Assembly: GCF_007990525.1 (NCBI RefSeq)
Contig: NZ_AP019823.1
Span: 1,736,001-1,800,000, forward strand
Direction: 5' to 3'
Source: Leptotrichia hofstadii
Lineage (GTDB): Bacteria > Fusobacteriota > Fusobacteriia > Fusobacteriales > Leptotrichiaceae
Length of the DNA: 64,000 nt
Within the stretch, counting starts at the first letter, position 1. Each line of letters begins with the position of its first letter. A program made the translations under genes and the position numbers. The notes beneath the pieces are model-generated. The model made no database searches. It was not told where the DNA came from and was given only the letters and a program-made list of their open reading frames with translations. This document shows positions 54,869 to 63,995 of the stretch, in pieces.

Positions 54869-55983
54869 TTACTTTTCTTCTTTAGGCAATCCCATTATTT
54901 CCCTGAACTTCTTCAACGCTTCCTCCAACTCATATGTTTCTCCTGTATCAAATGTTATTGTGCTTATCCAATCCTTTGTATACGAATCTATAAACCTGTA
55001 CACTCTTTCTTTTAAATCTGTATCAAAATCTTTTATCCTTTCGATAAACCTGCTTACTGGAAATACACTGCCTTTGTACAAAGTTCTTTCTGTTCTTGAA
55101 CCTAGCCAGTTTCGTGTTTCATCAAATTTTTTATCAGCTTCTTTTTTGGTAATCTGTTCTTGTGTTATCTTTGTTTCTTTAGGTTGTATCAAGATTTTTC
55201 TATCATCATCACTTATTTTATCCAAAACCATTTCTTCTTTTTTTTCAATATTATTTTTTTTTCTCTCAATTTCTACATATTTATTCAAATTTTCTTCAAA
55301 AAATTTCAGGACATGTTCATTTGTCCTCAATGAACCGTCATTAAATTTTACCATTTCTATTTTATTTTCTTTTAGATAATCTTTTATTCTTCTAAGCATT
55401 TCATCTTTATCTATTTGTCTTACTCTTTGCAATATATTCTCTAATTTTAATTTTTCAACATCTTTTCCCTGCTTTATTTTTGGTAAGTAATTAAAGATTT
55501 CAAAAAAGTTTTTTTCTGCTTCTAAATCAAATTCTAGTTCTTCTTCACTAGAAAATCTTTTTCTGTATTTTTTAGAATAAATAATATTTCCATTTTCATC
55601 ATATTCTATTTGTTCTAAAAGGTTTTTATTCAAAAATATATTTTTCCTTATTATATTTAATTTTTTATCAAAATGATAAATAACTCTAAAAATATTTTTC
55701 CCGTTATATTTAAAAAACTCTTCTGAAAAAACTTTCTTTTCTTTATTATTATAATATCTTTTTTCATTTATTAATTTATTATTTTCATATAAACTTTCAT
55801 AAACAAAATTTTCATTTTCTGGAAAAAAATATCTTTTTCCTTCAATTTTTCCATCTTTAAAAAATTTTTTTTCTCTTAATTTTCCATTTAAATAAAATTG
55901 TTTATATTCACCTTCTTCCTTATCATTTTTCATATTATAAATTTCATAAATAACTCCTGTTTCATCAATATTTAATCTTGATT
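54869..55983 (-). CDS. MORN-2 and repeated C-terminal module protein, probably N-terminally truncated
   Basis: The frame is open from 55983 (LNIDETGVIYEIYN) and its first Met is at 55933. Residues 1-130 are MORN-2-like units (EEGEYKQFYLNGKLREKKFF). Residues 190-230 (YLKENKIEMVKFNDGSLRTN, EHVLKFFEENLNKY) and 315-350 (SYTKDWISTITFDTGETYEL, EEALKKFREIMG) are two copies of the short module seen in three other proteins of the locus. The stop upstream at 55984 suggests loss of the true N-terminus. The function is unknown. Confidence 0.6.
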
Positions 55984-56061
55984 AGTTATTCGCTCGATCT
56001 TGCTGAAAAACTCGAGCCATAATAAATTTTGTAAATTCCATTTTTTTTATTATTTTTCATT

Positions 56062-56728
56062 TCATATTTTTTCTTTTATTTTTCCCGTTTCTTCATTATA
56101 CTCAAACCAATTTCCTTCCTCAAAATCATCTTTATAATTTCCAACTAATTTTAAATTACCATTTTCTAAGAACTCTTTCATCTCTCCATTCTTTTTACCA
56201 TTAACAAAATTTAATTCATATTTTTTATTTCCGCTTTCCGAATAAATTATGCTTTTTCCTTCAATTTTATCATGAACATAGTTAGCTTTAGAATAAATAT
56301 TTCCATTTTGATGATAACTTATCCATTTTCCTTCTTTTAAGCCATCTCTATAAAATCCTTCTAATTCAATTTCTCCTGTTTTGAAATATCTTTTATATTT
56401 TCCATAAAAAACGTCATTTTTATAATTCAATTCCAATTTTTTGATATTTTCTTTATAAAATTCTTCATACATCCCTTCTCTTTTTCCCTAATATAAAATT
56501 TTCAATTATTTTTACTTGATTATTTTGATAATAAGTTTTCCACTGCCCATCTTTTAACCCTAATCTTATCATTCCTTCAGAATGTAGTTGCCCATTTTCA
56601 TACTCTAATTCTAATTTCCCATTATATCTAATTTCATTATCATCAAATAAAACTAACTGTCCATCTATTTCTTTTATATTAAAAATTTCTCCTACTTTTT
56701 GATTATAATTCGCTCTTTTTATTTCCAT
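56062..56728 (-). pseudogene. YwqK-family MORN-2 gene with frameshift
   Basis: The 5' part (56728 to 56465) reads MEIKRANYNQKVGEIFNIKE and QWKTYYQNNQVKIIENFILG, then ends KKRRDV. Removing one A from the AAAAA near 56485 gives GKREGMYEEFYKENIKKLEL and joins the 3' part (56472 to 56062), with MORN-2 units such as EGKWISYHQNGNIYSKANYV. The repaired protein would have 220 residues, shorter than its relative at 50882. Confidence 0.75.
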
Positions 56729-56750
56729 TTTTTCCTTCTTTCAAGTAAGA

Positions 56751-56775
56751 GTACTGTAATTTAAATTTACAGTAC
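56751..56775. terminator. Palindromic hairpin, possible terminator
   Basis: GTACTGTAA (56751-56759) and TTACAGTAC (56767-56775) form a perfect nine-base-pair stem. A U run is not obvious on either side, so termination is only possible. Confidence 0.45.
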
Positions 56776-57381
56776 CTTAATCAATAATTTTATTTTTTCT
56801 TTTTTTGATAACACATCAATTAAATTTCTTACTTGTTCTTCACTAATTCTTTTCTTTTGTGTCTTCATCTGGAATATAATATAATTTATCTATAAATTCA
56901 TCAAAATTATCTGCTATTAGCTCCCAGTTGTATATTGTTTCCATCATATTTGATAAGTCTTCATCTTGAATTGCAGTCCATATTTTTGATGTAGTCTTAT
57001 CAATAAATATGTAGTCACATAATCCTGAAAATGGTACTAAATTATCTGTTAAATAATAATCAGGTCTTCCTAATTTTTCATATTCCCCCGTTTCCTGATA
57101 ATATTCATCCAATTCCATAAGAAAATTTAATTTAGATTCAACATTTTTATCTTTTAACCATAAACCATCAATATAATAATCTTCTTCAGATTTTTATTTT
57201 CTCCTTTTCTACAATAAGTAGCGTCATTAAACTCAATAAAATTATAATCTTCTAATAAATATCTATATTTTTTAATTCCACATTTTTTAAAAAATTCTTC
57301 TGTGAAATATTTACTTTTTTCTGTTCTTTTTTCTATATACTTCTTACTTATTATAAAATTCAATTCTTTATTCATTTCCAT
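56767..57381 (-). pseudogene. SUKH-like immunity gene with two frameshifts
   Basis: The 5' piece (57381 to 57154) has the family start EKRTEKSKYFTEEFFKKCGI. One A is missing from the run near 57195; restoring it gives KKSEEDYYIDGLWLKDKNVE and leads to the second piece (to 56843) with ADNFDEFIDKLYYIPDEDTK. A second shift near 56858 would extend the end to KKRISEEQVRNLIDVLSKKE and a stop at 56767, as in other members. It follows the HNH toxin cassette by one base and was probably its immunity gene. Confidence 0.72.
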
Positions 57382-57382
57382 T

Positions 57383-58190
57383 TTATTCTCCTCTTTTCAT
57401 TCCATCTAATGCCTGTGGCCCTTTATGTGCCACACCACCTTTGTTAGCATTATGCCTTTTTGTTTCTTGCATTTCAAAAGTATAATCAAAATCTCTGTTG
57501 TCTCTTGCATGATGTATAACAATGCCTTCTTCTCTTAAATAATCAATAATATCATCTTTGTCACTTTGGGTTAATTTTAAATATATTTCATTTTTAGATT
57601 CAGCTAAATTAATACCGTCTTTTTCTATAATTTTTTTTGTATTTTCTCTTATATCTTCAGCGAATTTTCCAAAATCTCGATTATGATTTCTTGAAGCATA
57701 AGGAACTTTAATAGGATCTCCTATATGACCAGAAATTGTTGTATAACCATCATTCACATCCACCATACCTAAAGTTATATCTCCATTATCATCCCAACCA
57801 TATAAATATTTTGTTCTATCATCTGATACTGCAAAAAATCCACCTTTATTATATTTTTTTGGATTATTTTCAGAATGTCTTTCTATCCATTCTTTTATTT
57901 CAGGAGAACCTTTCGGCTTATTATCTTTAAGTTCACGTCCAAGAGGTGTTAATTTCTCACCATCAAATAATTTATCTAGATTATTTTCATCAAAAAATTC
58001 TTTTTCATTATGAACTAAAATTCCATTTTCTCCAACAAAATAATTATGATTTCCTTCAACTTCAAAATTATAAACAAAAATTTCTTTTTCATAAAAAATT
58101 TCTCGTTTTTCCAATAATTTTATTTCTACATTATTTACTGTAAATAGTTTTGTATCCAATTTTATATCTTCTGCAATAATATATTATACA
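57383..58190 (-). pseudogene. Displaced HINT-HNH toxin cassette without start
   Basis: The open frame begins near IIAEDIKLDTKLF, inside a HINT domain, and runs to its end VEGNHNYFVGENGILVHNE. The toxin part follows: GFFAVSDDRTKYLYGWDDNG, then VIHHARDNRDFDYTFEMQET, then KRHNANKGGVAHKGPQALDG, an HNH-type nuclease pattern. No ATG is available; the first possible start is TTG. Upstream it is joined to a YwqK fragment. The SUKH gene at 57381 is directly downstream. Confidence 0.72.
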
Positions 58191-58192
58191 AT

Positions 58193-58501
58193 CTATGTTT
58201 CAAAAAAACCTTTAAATACTTTTGAACCATCTCTCCTATATTCCTCATTTAAGCCATTCAGTAAACTATTTTTATATTCATTAATTCCCCTTAATTCTCC
58301 TGTATCAAAGTAATGCAACCATCTTCCTTCCCTCAATCCATCAATGATTTTCCCCCTTGTAATTACTACATTCCCTGAAAAAATCTCTATTTCTGCTGTT
58401 ACTTTTTCTCCATCCCTGCTTAAAATTTCTGTTCCGTCTACTGTTTTCACATCAAAATATTCATAAAATTTTTCATGTTCATCTATTTTTAATATTTTCA
58501 T
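58193..58501 (-). pseudogene. N-terminal fragment of a YwqK-family gene
   Basis: The 102 residues (MKILKIDEHEKFYEYFDVKT, REGRWLHYFDTGELRGINEY) match the first 98 residues of the YwqK gene at 38339-39475. After DGSKVFKG the sequence leaves that gene and a stop follows at once. It keeps a good ribosome site (TAGGAGGAAGTA), so a short protein may be made. It is a recombination leftover. Confidence 0.75.
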
Positions 58502-58535
58502 TACTTCCTCCTAAATTCTTGAATTTCTTATATAC

Positions 58536-59317
58536 TTAGCAAGGAACTACCAGATTCTCTTTAAAAAAGTTTATTACATTCTCCTGTCCTTTTATTTCTT
58601 CCCTATTTTTGAAATAAATATTTTCAATATTATTTTCTTTTATGTAATTTTCTATTTTGCTTTTTATAACATTGAAAATAACTTTTTTATTTCTGATTGA
58701 AATATTAAAATTTTTTAATTTATCTGTTTTGTTTTTTAAAGTAACTTCTGAATTTTCAAATCTTTCTATAATTTCCAACTCATCAACTCTTTTATGATTT
58801 TTTATTTTTTCCAAATAAGATACTATATCTACAGGTAGTTCTATTGTATTTTGCATTTCTCTATAAAAATTTATTTCTAATTTTTTCTCCATTTCACTTG
58901 TATCTCCATCATTGAAAAAATCTTCTAATATTTTATGAACTATTTTTTTATCTTTTACAAAATATTTTAATGGTATTTTATAAAAATAATCATTTACATC
59001 AGCAACTCCTTTAAAATTTGGCAATTCATCACTTCCCTCTAAATTTACATATACACATATGTATTCCCATTCATTTTTATAAACTGTTATATATACCAAC
59101 CCTTCAATTATATCTACTGTCATTTTTTTTAAAATTTTATATTTAAATACTGGATCATTATTCTCTTTTTTTACTCTAATCATTAGATCAAACCCGCCTA
59201 AATAATCTTTATCTTCTACACTTTTATCAAACTCCTTATCAAAAATGTTCAATGTTTCTTCTAAAGTTATTTTTTTTTTATTTTCTGTTTAAGAACATAT
59301 TCTTTTTTATTATTCAT
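58536..59317 (-). pseudogene. Candidate immunity gene of the deaminase toxin, frameshifted in an A10 run
   Basis: An ATG at 59317 (AAAGGAA site ten bases upstream) reads MNNKKEYVLKQKIKKK and stops in the run of ten A at 59270-59279. With eleven A the frame would continue ITLEETLNIFDKEFDKSVED and give about 260 residues. The main part has FDLMIRVKKENNDPVFKYKI and VVYITVYKNEW-like strands, and ends with the locus module (YIKENNIENIYFKNREEIKG, QENVINFFKENL). It is the next gene after the deaminase toxin. The immunity role is inferred from position. Confidence 0.6.
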
Positions 59318-59342
59318 TTTATCTGTATTCCTTTCATTTTTA

Positions 59343-60884
59343 TTATTTTAAATAGTTTAAATTAATAAGTTTAGTATTTTCGAAACTACTATGCCAGAAA
59401 AATATTCCATCAGGTGCAACTACAGTTATAGAATTTGCTCCTGCTTGTTTTGCATATTCGGCAACAGATGTTTGGCAAAATCCACATGGAGTTTTTCCAT
59501 ATTTACTTTTAAATTCTTCTATAAAATCTAACTTTGTTACAACATCTTTATTAGTAAAATCAACTCCATCTACAACTAAACCTTCTGCTGATTCTATTTC
59601 AGCATGTATGTCATCTTTCGTTACATTAGGATAACCTCCTGGATTATCTAAGTTTTTCTCTTTAAATTCTTGTGAAGGATATTTTATTTCTTCAGTTTTT
59701 ACATATTCCGCTCTACCTTTTCCTGTATTATTCATACCATAAGCACGAGATACATCTCCTGTTTCATCTATCACAGATGTTTCTGAAACAACTTTTATTT
59801 TATCTGCTTTATTTACTTTTGGCTTTTCAAGGTATCTTCCTTTAACATTTATCCCTTTCATTTCTGCTTTTTTCATATCTTCAAGTACATCATCTACATA
59901 TTTTTGAAAATCTTTAACATCTTCAATTTCCATTCCTGTTATTTTCTTTATATCCTCAATTTTTTCAATACAACTAGCATTATGAACCAACAAATCCTTC
60001 TCCGATACAAAATAATTATGATTATCTTCAATCTCTAAATCATACATTATTTTTGGATTAACATTTCTAGTTATCTCTTTTGCTTCTAAACTTATTATTT
60101 CACCAGTCAACGTGTATACTTTTGTCCCTAAATCCAGTTCTTCTGCTGTTATCCATTCTCCGTCTGATGTCATAAATTCATGATTAAATGTTGTTTCTAT
60201 TTCTATATTTTCTTTAAATTTTAATTTTAATGTATTTTCTTGATTATAGGTTTTTAATACTTCTAATACTGGCTTTAATTCTATTTCTCCTGTTAACAAA
60301 TTATATGAGTATATCAACTCTCCCTTCTTAATATTTTCTATTTTTACATATCCATTTGGAGTCCTTACAAGCGTTTCTTCAGAAAAACAGCCATTAAATC
60401 CTAATGAGGTTTTGAATTCACATATTTTTGCCTTTATTTTTGGAACAGCATCTTTTCCAGCCACAACTATCTTTTTTCCTGCTGCTAATATGTCATCAGC
60501 CAATCTTTTAAGGCTCGGAGCTTCACTAAATGCTTTTATATATTTAGCACTTTTTATCACTCCCTTAACTCCTCCTTTAAATGCTGCTGTCGATACATCA
60601 GCAATTGTCTCTGCTGCTTGTCCTGCATTTTTTACCATATCTTTGGCTGCTTCTGCCGGCTTTAAACTTTTTGCCCATTTTCCTGTATTCTCAGCTATTT
60701 CTGCTACGGCATTTCCACCTTTTCTAGCTATATTAAATGCTTTTATTCCTCCACCTATTATTGGTATCACTCCTATTGCAGATAAACCAAATCCTAGCCA
60801 ATCACCTTTCATTGCACAGGCAGCCATATCCCTTATATCCATTATTACGTCAAAACCTGTAAATCCTAATGCTATTTCTGCCAT
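59343..60884 (-). CDS. Pretoxin-HINT-deaminase toxin
   Basis: The product has 513 residues. Residues 1-160 are a hydrophobic and helical pretoxin region (MAEIALGFTGFDVIMDIRDM, LSAIGVIPIIGGGIKAF). A HINT autoprotease follows: Cys166 in FNGCFSEETLVRTPNG, TxxH with His235, and His301-Asn302 in DLLVHN; cleavage after Asn302 would free a 211-residue tip. The tip carries a nucleotide deaminase core: H427-A-E429 (DIHAEIESAEG) and C467-x-x-C470 (TPCGFCQ), then ITVVAPDG, closest by eye to DddA/SCP1.201-type toxins. The ATG has no good ribosome site, and the frame continues 17 codons upstream to an amber codon after the DUF4280 domain. Confidence 0.75.
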   Translation of the reverse strand: MAEIALGFTGFDVIMDIRDMAACAMKGDWLGFGLSAIGVIPIIGGGIKAFNIARKGGNAVAEIAENTGKWAKSLKPAEAAKDMVKNAGQAAETIADVSTAAFKGGVKGVIKSAKYIKAFSEAPSLKRLADDILAAGKKIVVAGKDAVPKIKAKICEFKTSLGFNGCFSEETLVRTPNGYVKIENIKKGELIYSYNLLTGEIELKPVLEVLKTYNQENTLKLKFKENIEIETTFNHEFMTSDGEWITAEELDLGTKVYTLTGEIISLEAKEITRNVNPKIMYDLEIEDNHNYFVSEKDLLVHNASCIEKIEDIKKITGMEIEDVKDFQKYVDDVLEDMKKAEMKGINVKGRYLEKPKVNKADKIKVVSETSVIDETGDVSRAYGMNNTGKGRAEYVKTEEIKYPSQEFKEKNLDNPGGYPNVTKDDIHAEIESAEGLVVDGVDFTNKDVVTKLDFIEEFKSKYGKTPCGFCQTSVAEYAKQAGANSITVVAPDGIFFWHSSFENTKLINLNYLK

Positions 60885-60935
60885 TGAACCTAGAAAAGTT
60901 TTATCTTCATCGGCTGTAAATTCTCCTAAAAATAC

Positions 60936-61388
60936 CTATTTTATACTTTTACCTAGATAGTCTCCCGCTTCCTCAAGTTTTTCTCCTGTTGTTTTTGCTC
61001 TTATCTTACCATCTTCATCTAATTTATTCTGTTGGTGATCATAAAAATTTATCTTCTCTTCTGCTGCAAAAGGACATCGAAAATAGCTAGCTCCATTTAA
61101 CGCCTTGCTTCCTTTTATTTTAACATCTGATTTAAAATTTTCCCATTTTATATTTTGACCTGCAATTTCTATTAACCTGCATTGACCAAATAATTGACAC
61201 ATTCCAAAATCTAAAACATTCTTCATTACTTTACTATCTGCACAAGTCATAATTTTTAAACCTTGCAGCTTTACATTTGTGGAATGAGTTGCTTTTACTG
61301 GTTGAGCAAATTCACCTTGTTTACATCCACAATATGCACCATCCGCTATATATGCATCTTCTAAAATTTTTTTTGTTTTTTCATCCAT
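60936..61388 (-). CDS. DUF4280 (PAAR-like) spike-tip protein, ends at an in-frame amber
   Basis: The product has 150 residues. The family pattern is AYIADGAYCGCKQG, MTCADSKVMKNVLDFGMCQL, FGQCRLIEIAG and SYFRCPFAAEEKINFYDHQQ, with several Cys that may bind metal. DUF4280 proteins cap VgrG-type spikes of contractile injection machines. The gene starts 21 bases after the VgrG gene. Its TAG stop (60936-60938) is followed in the same frame by VFLGEFTADEDKTFLGS and then the toxin at 60884, so tip and toxin were probably one protein of about 681 residues. Confidence 0.87.
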   Translation of the reverse strand: MDEKTKKILEDAYIADGAYCGCKQGEFAQPVKATHSTNVKLQGLKIMTCADSKVMKNVLDFGMCQLFGQCRLIEIAGQNIKWENFKSDVKIKGSKALNGASYFRCPFAAEEKINFYDHQQNKLDEDGKIRAKTTGEKLEEAGDYLGKSIK

Positions 61389-61409
61389 AATTCATTGGAT
61401 CCCTTTCAA

Positions 61410-63248
61410 TTAGTTTACATCTACCTCTGTTCCTGCAACAACTGTTTGAGTAGAATCCACTTTCCCTATTCCTATTCCTGTTCTTTTACCACTAAATGTC
61501 GCATCTCCCTCTGTTGCAGTTACTGAAGCTGTTACCTTTCCAGTTGCACTTAAATCTTGTTCTGAATCAATTTCTACTAATTTTGTACCTTTTATCTTAG
61601 TTTGATTAGCTTTTCCACCTTCTCCAAGTCCAACATTGATATTTTTTGCCATAAGTTCTGCATTTTCAACCGCTATTGCTTTTACATAGCTTTTACCTCT
61701 CAATGTTGCTATAGCATCAGTTGAAGTTAAATCTATATTACTTTTCGCTGTCATCTGTGCCGTACCATTTGAAGTCAAACTAATTAAATTTCCTACATTA
61801 ACAATAAACTTCTCACTATCCAAAGTAAAATTATACATCGGTTTCCCTTCATTCGCAGGTGTTCCTCCTCTAGCCGCCTGACTCGGTCCTAATGTAAAGT
61901 TCCTTTTATCTGGATTAGTAAATCTCCCATTACCATTATTATTTACCGCTCCCATTACCAAAGCATGCGTTTCGTTTTCACTTGGAAAATAAAGTGCTAC
62001 TCTGTCATTTGGCTCTGGTGCAGGCGTAAATCCTGTATTTGTCTGACTGTATGGAGTTACATATGGGAAATAACTTTTTCCAGCATATTTATCTGCTTCA
62101 CTTTGCACTGCTCCTCCAAGTTTTCTCAGCCCTTCTGTCAAGTCAACTGTCATAACTGCAATATCGCTTGCCTTCACTTCCTGACTTCTGTTATTATTTT
62201 TTTCCTGTTCTTCAGCAACATAGATATTTACAGGCTTTATTCCCATAGTTCTGCCCTCAAGATTATCCGAACTTCCATCAGTCCTTCCATGCTCACTCTT
62301 GCTCTCATCTGTTCTTGCAATATGTACTGTTCTCGCTTCTATCACTGCTCCTCTTATCTTTTCGTGTGGTATTGGATCTACAAAGTAGTCTGTCTGTTTT
62401 CCTAGCTTGTATTCGCATTTTAAGGTGTTTCCTTCGTTGTATATTCTGCTTTCTATTACATAGTAGTCATTTTCCACTTCTTCTCCTGATACTCTGTTTC
62501 TGATTTTTAACTTTATCGGTGTTGAAACTGAATACACTTCCGTTCCTTCTACCCTGTAATATGTTCTTTCCTCTTCCGTTTCCTTTCCAAAATATGAATA
62601 TGTCAAGTTTGGTGTCTGTGCTGGCATATTCTTGAAAAATCCTACCAGAACTTTATTTGAATTTGCCATTATTGGCTGTCCTGTATACGATGCTATTCTC
62701 TTTAAGTATTCCCAGTCTGTTTCGTTATACTGGATTGTCATTCTTGGAACTTCTTTCATATCTTCCCCTACATTTACCAATGTTTCCCCATCATTATAAT
62801 TTTTATTCACTTCCTGTGCTATATCTGTATATGTAAGTGTCGGATCCTGAAATGAACGGTATCTCGGTATTCTGTCAAGAAGTATGCTCTTTGAACTGCA
62901 CACTAATTCAACTGCCAATGCTCCCGCTTTTGTTTCCTTTATCCTAAGTTTGCCTATTACTCCATTTAAGAATATTTTATCTGTAGCATTTCCCGCTTCA
63001 TCCGATATGTTGCTTCTTCCTGTAACTACTATTGTCTTGTCTCCTTTTTTATCTATCAGGGCATCGTATAAACTTAACTGGTTCGGTGATGCCGTATATT
63101 TTATTTTCCCAATTGTATGTTCCCCTATCCTTGAATCTATTTCAAGATTCATATCTCTCCAAAGTATCTGCTGTCCATCTATTTCTATCTTTATTCTTTC
63201 AGCTGAAAAAAATTCCACTGGCTTCTGATTATTTAAATTATTCTCCAT
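61410..63248 (-). CDS. VgrG/Pvc8-family contractile injection spike protein
   Basis: The product has 612 residues. Residues 1-330 are a phage gpD/gp27-like part (IEIDGQQILWRDMNLEIDSR, IQYNETDWEYLKRIASYTGQ). Residues 370-455 form a gp5-like OB fold (YFPYVTPYSQTNTGFTPAPE, ALYFPSENETHALVMGAVNN). The C-terminal 120 residues are repeats fit for a beta helix (NIDLTSTDAIATLRGKSYVK). Three copies would make the spike, with the DUF4280 protein at its point. AAAGGAGTAATGTCAAA precedes the start. Sheath, tube and baseplate genes are not seen in the window. Confidence 0.9.
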   Translation of the reverse strand: MENNLNNQKPVEFFSAERIKIEIDGQQILWRDMNLEIDSRIGEHTIGKIKYTASPNQLSLYDALIDKKGDKTIVVTGRSNISDEAGNATDKIFLNGVIGKLRIKETKAGALAVELVCSSKSILLDRIPRYRSFQDPTLTYTDIAQEVNKNYNDGETLVNVGEDMKEVPRMTIQYNETDWEYLKRIASYTGQPIMANSNKVLVGFFKNMPAQTPNLTYSYFGKETEEERTYYRVEGTEVYSVSTPIKLKIRNRVSGEEVENDYYVIESRIYNEGNTLKCEYKLGKQTDYFVDPIPHEKIRGAVIEARTVHIARTDESKSEHGRTDGSSDNLEGRTMGIKPVNIYVAEEQEKNNNRSQEVKASDIAVMTVDLTEGLRKLGGAVQSEADKYAGKSYFPYVTPYSQTNTGFTPAPEPNDRVALYFPSENETHALVMGAVNNNGNGRFTNPDKRNFTLGPSQAARGGTPANEGKPMYNFTLDSEKFIVNVGNLISLTSNGTAQMTAKSNIDLTSTDAIATLRGKSYVKAIAVENAELMAKNINVGLGEGGKANQTKIKGTKLVEIDSEQDLSATGKVTASVTATEGDATFSGKRTGIGIGKVDSTQTVVAGTEVDVN

Positions 63249-63293
63249 TTTGACATTACTCCTTTTACAAATCAGTTTCTTTAATCATTTCTA

Positions 63294-63995
63294 TTATAAT
63301 TCTCCAAAGATTTCTTCAAAAACCTTCAAAACATCTTCTTTTGAAATATATATCCTATCTCTTTCTCCTTCTAAAAGTTCCAAAAATCCTATTTTATTCG
63401 TTTCTATATACCATTTCAACGTCTCAAAAATTTTAGGCTTTTCTGAAAACGCTATCCCATCCACAAAATTTTCAAATTCCTGTCTATCAATTTCCTTTTT
63501 ACGCCCAATTTTATCTAAATATTCAAATAATTCCCCAACAGCCTCATTATATGTTCTTCCTTGATTTCTCTTATTTTCATCAATTTCTAAAATTTCTAGA
63601 AGCTCTAATTTTCTTTTAGACACTGTTGTGATATTAAAAAGTTTAATTTCTTTATTGACTTCTATTTGTTCTAATATATCTTCATATTCATTATAAATAT
63701 AGTACCCACTAATTTCAAAGTTGATTTCAATCTCTAAGTCCTTATCAATTTTATATTCATCTTTTAGCACTTCTATAAATTTATCTATTTCAAGAATATT
63801 TTCATTTATTCTTTCTTTAAAAAATATTTTTATTCTGGAATCATCTATTTTTTCAGTATTGTACTCTGTTACTACAGGAACTTGCCAACCTGATAGAAGT
63901 TCTAAAGTTACCTCTTCAACTGTTCTAGTTCCTATTCGTTTTATCTTATCAGATTTAAAAAGATAGGGTAAAACAGTATCTTCTTCTATTTCCAT
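63294..63995 (-). CDS. Unknown protein before the VgrG gene, possible adaptor; start may lie outside
   Basis: The product has 233 residues from the Met at 63995, but the frame is still open at the window edge, so the true start may be upstream. It is soluble and acidic (FIEVLKDEYKIDKDLEIEIN). The C-terminal 40 residues (YIETNKIGFLELLEGERDRI, YISKEDVLKVFEEIFGEL) resemble the module shared by the proteins at 51957, 54869 and 58536. Its place directly before vgrG fits an adaptor or chaperone for loading effectors. That role is an inference. Confidence 0.5.
   Translation of the reverse strand: MEIEEDTVLPYLFKSDKIKRIGTRTVEEVTLELLSGWQVPVVTEYNTEKIDDSRIKIFFKERINENILEIDKFIEVLKDEYKIDKDLEIEINFEISGYYIYNEYEDILEQIEVNKEIKLFNITTVSKRKLELLEILEIDENKRNQGRTYNEAVGELFEYLDKIGRKKEIDRQEFENFVDGIAFSEKPKIFETLKWYIETNKIGFLELLEGERDRIYISKEDVLKVFEEIFGEL

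Noticed and set aside
59980-60390. HINT domains read as inteins
   Set aside because: The HINT ends at HN followed directly by a toxin tip, there is no C-extein with a Ser/Thr/Cys +1 partner protein, and similar HINT parts precede different tips. This is the pretoxin-HINT type.
61410-63248. Complete type VI secretion system or prophage
   Set aside because: Only a VgrG-type spike and a PAAR-like tip are present; no sheath, tube, baseplate, TssM/ClpV, integrase, terminase or capsid gene is in the window.
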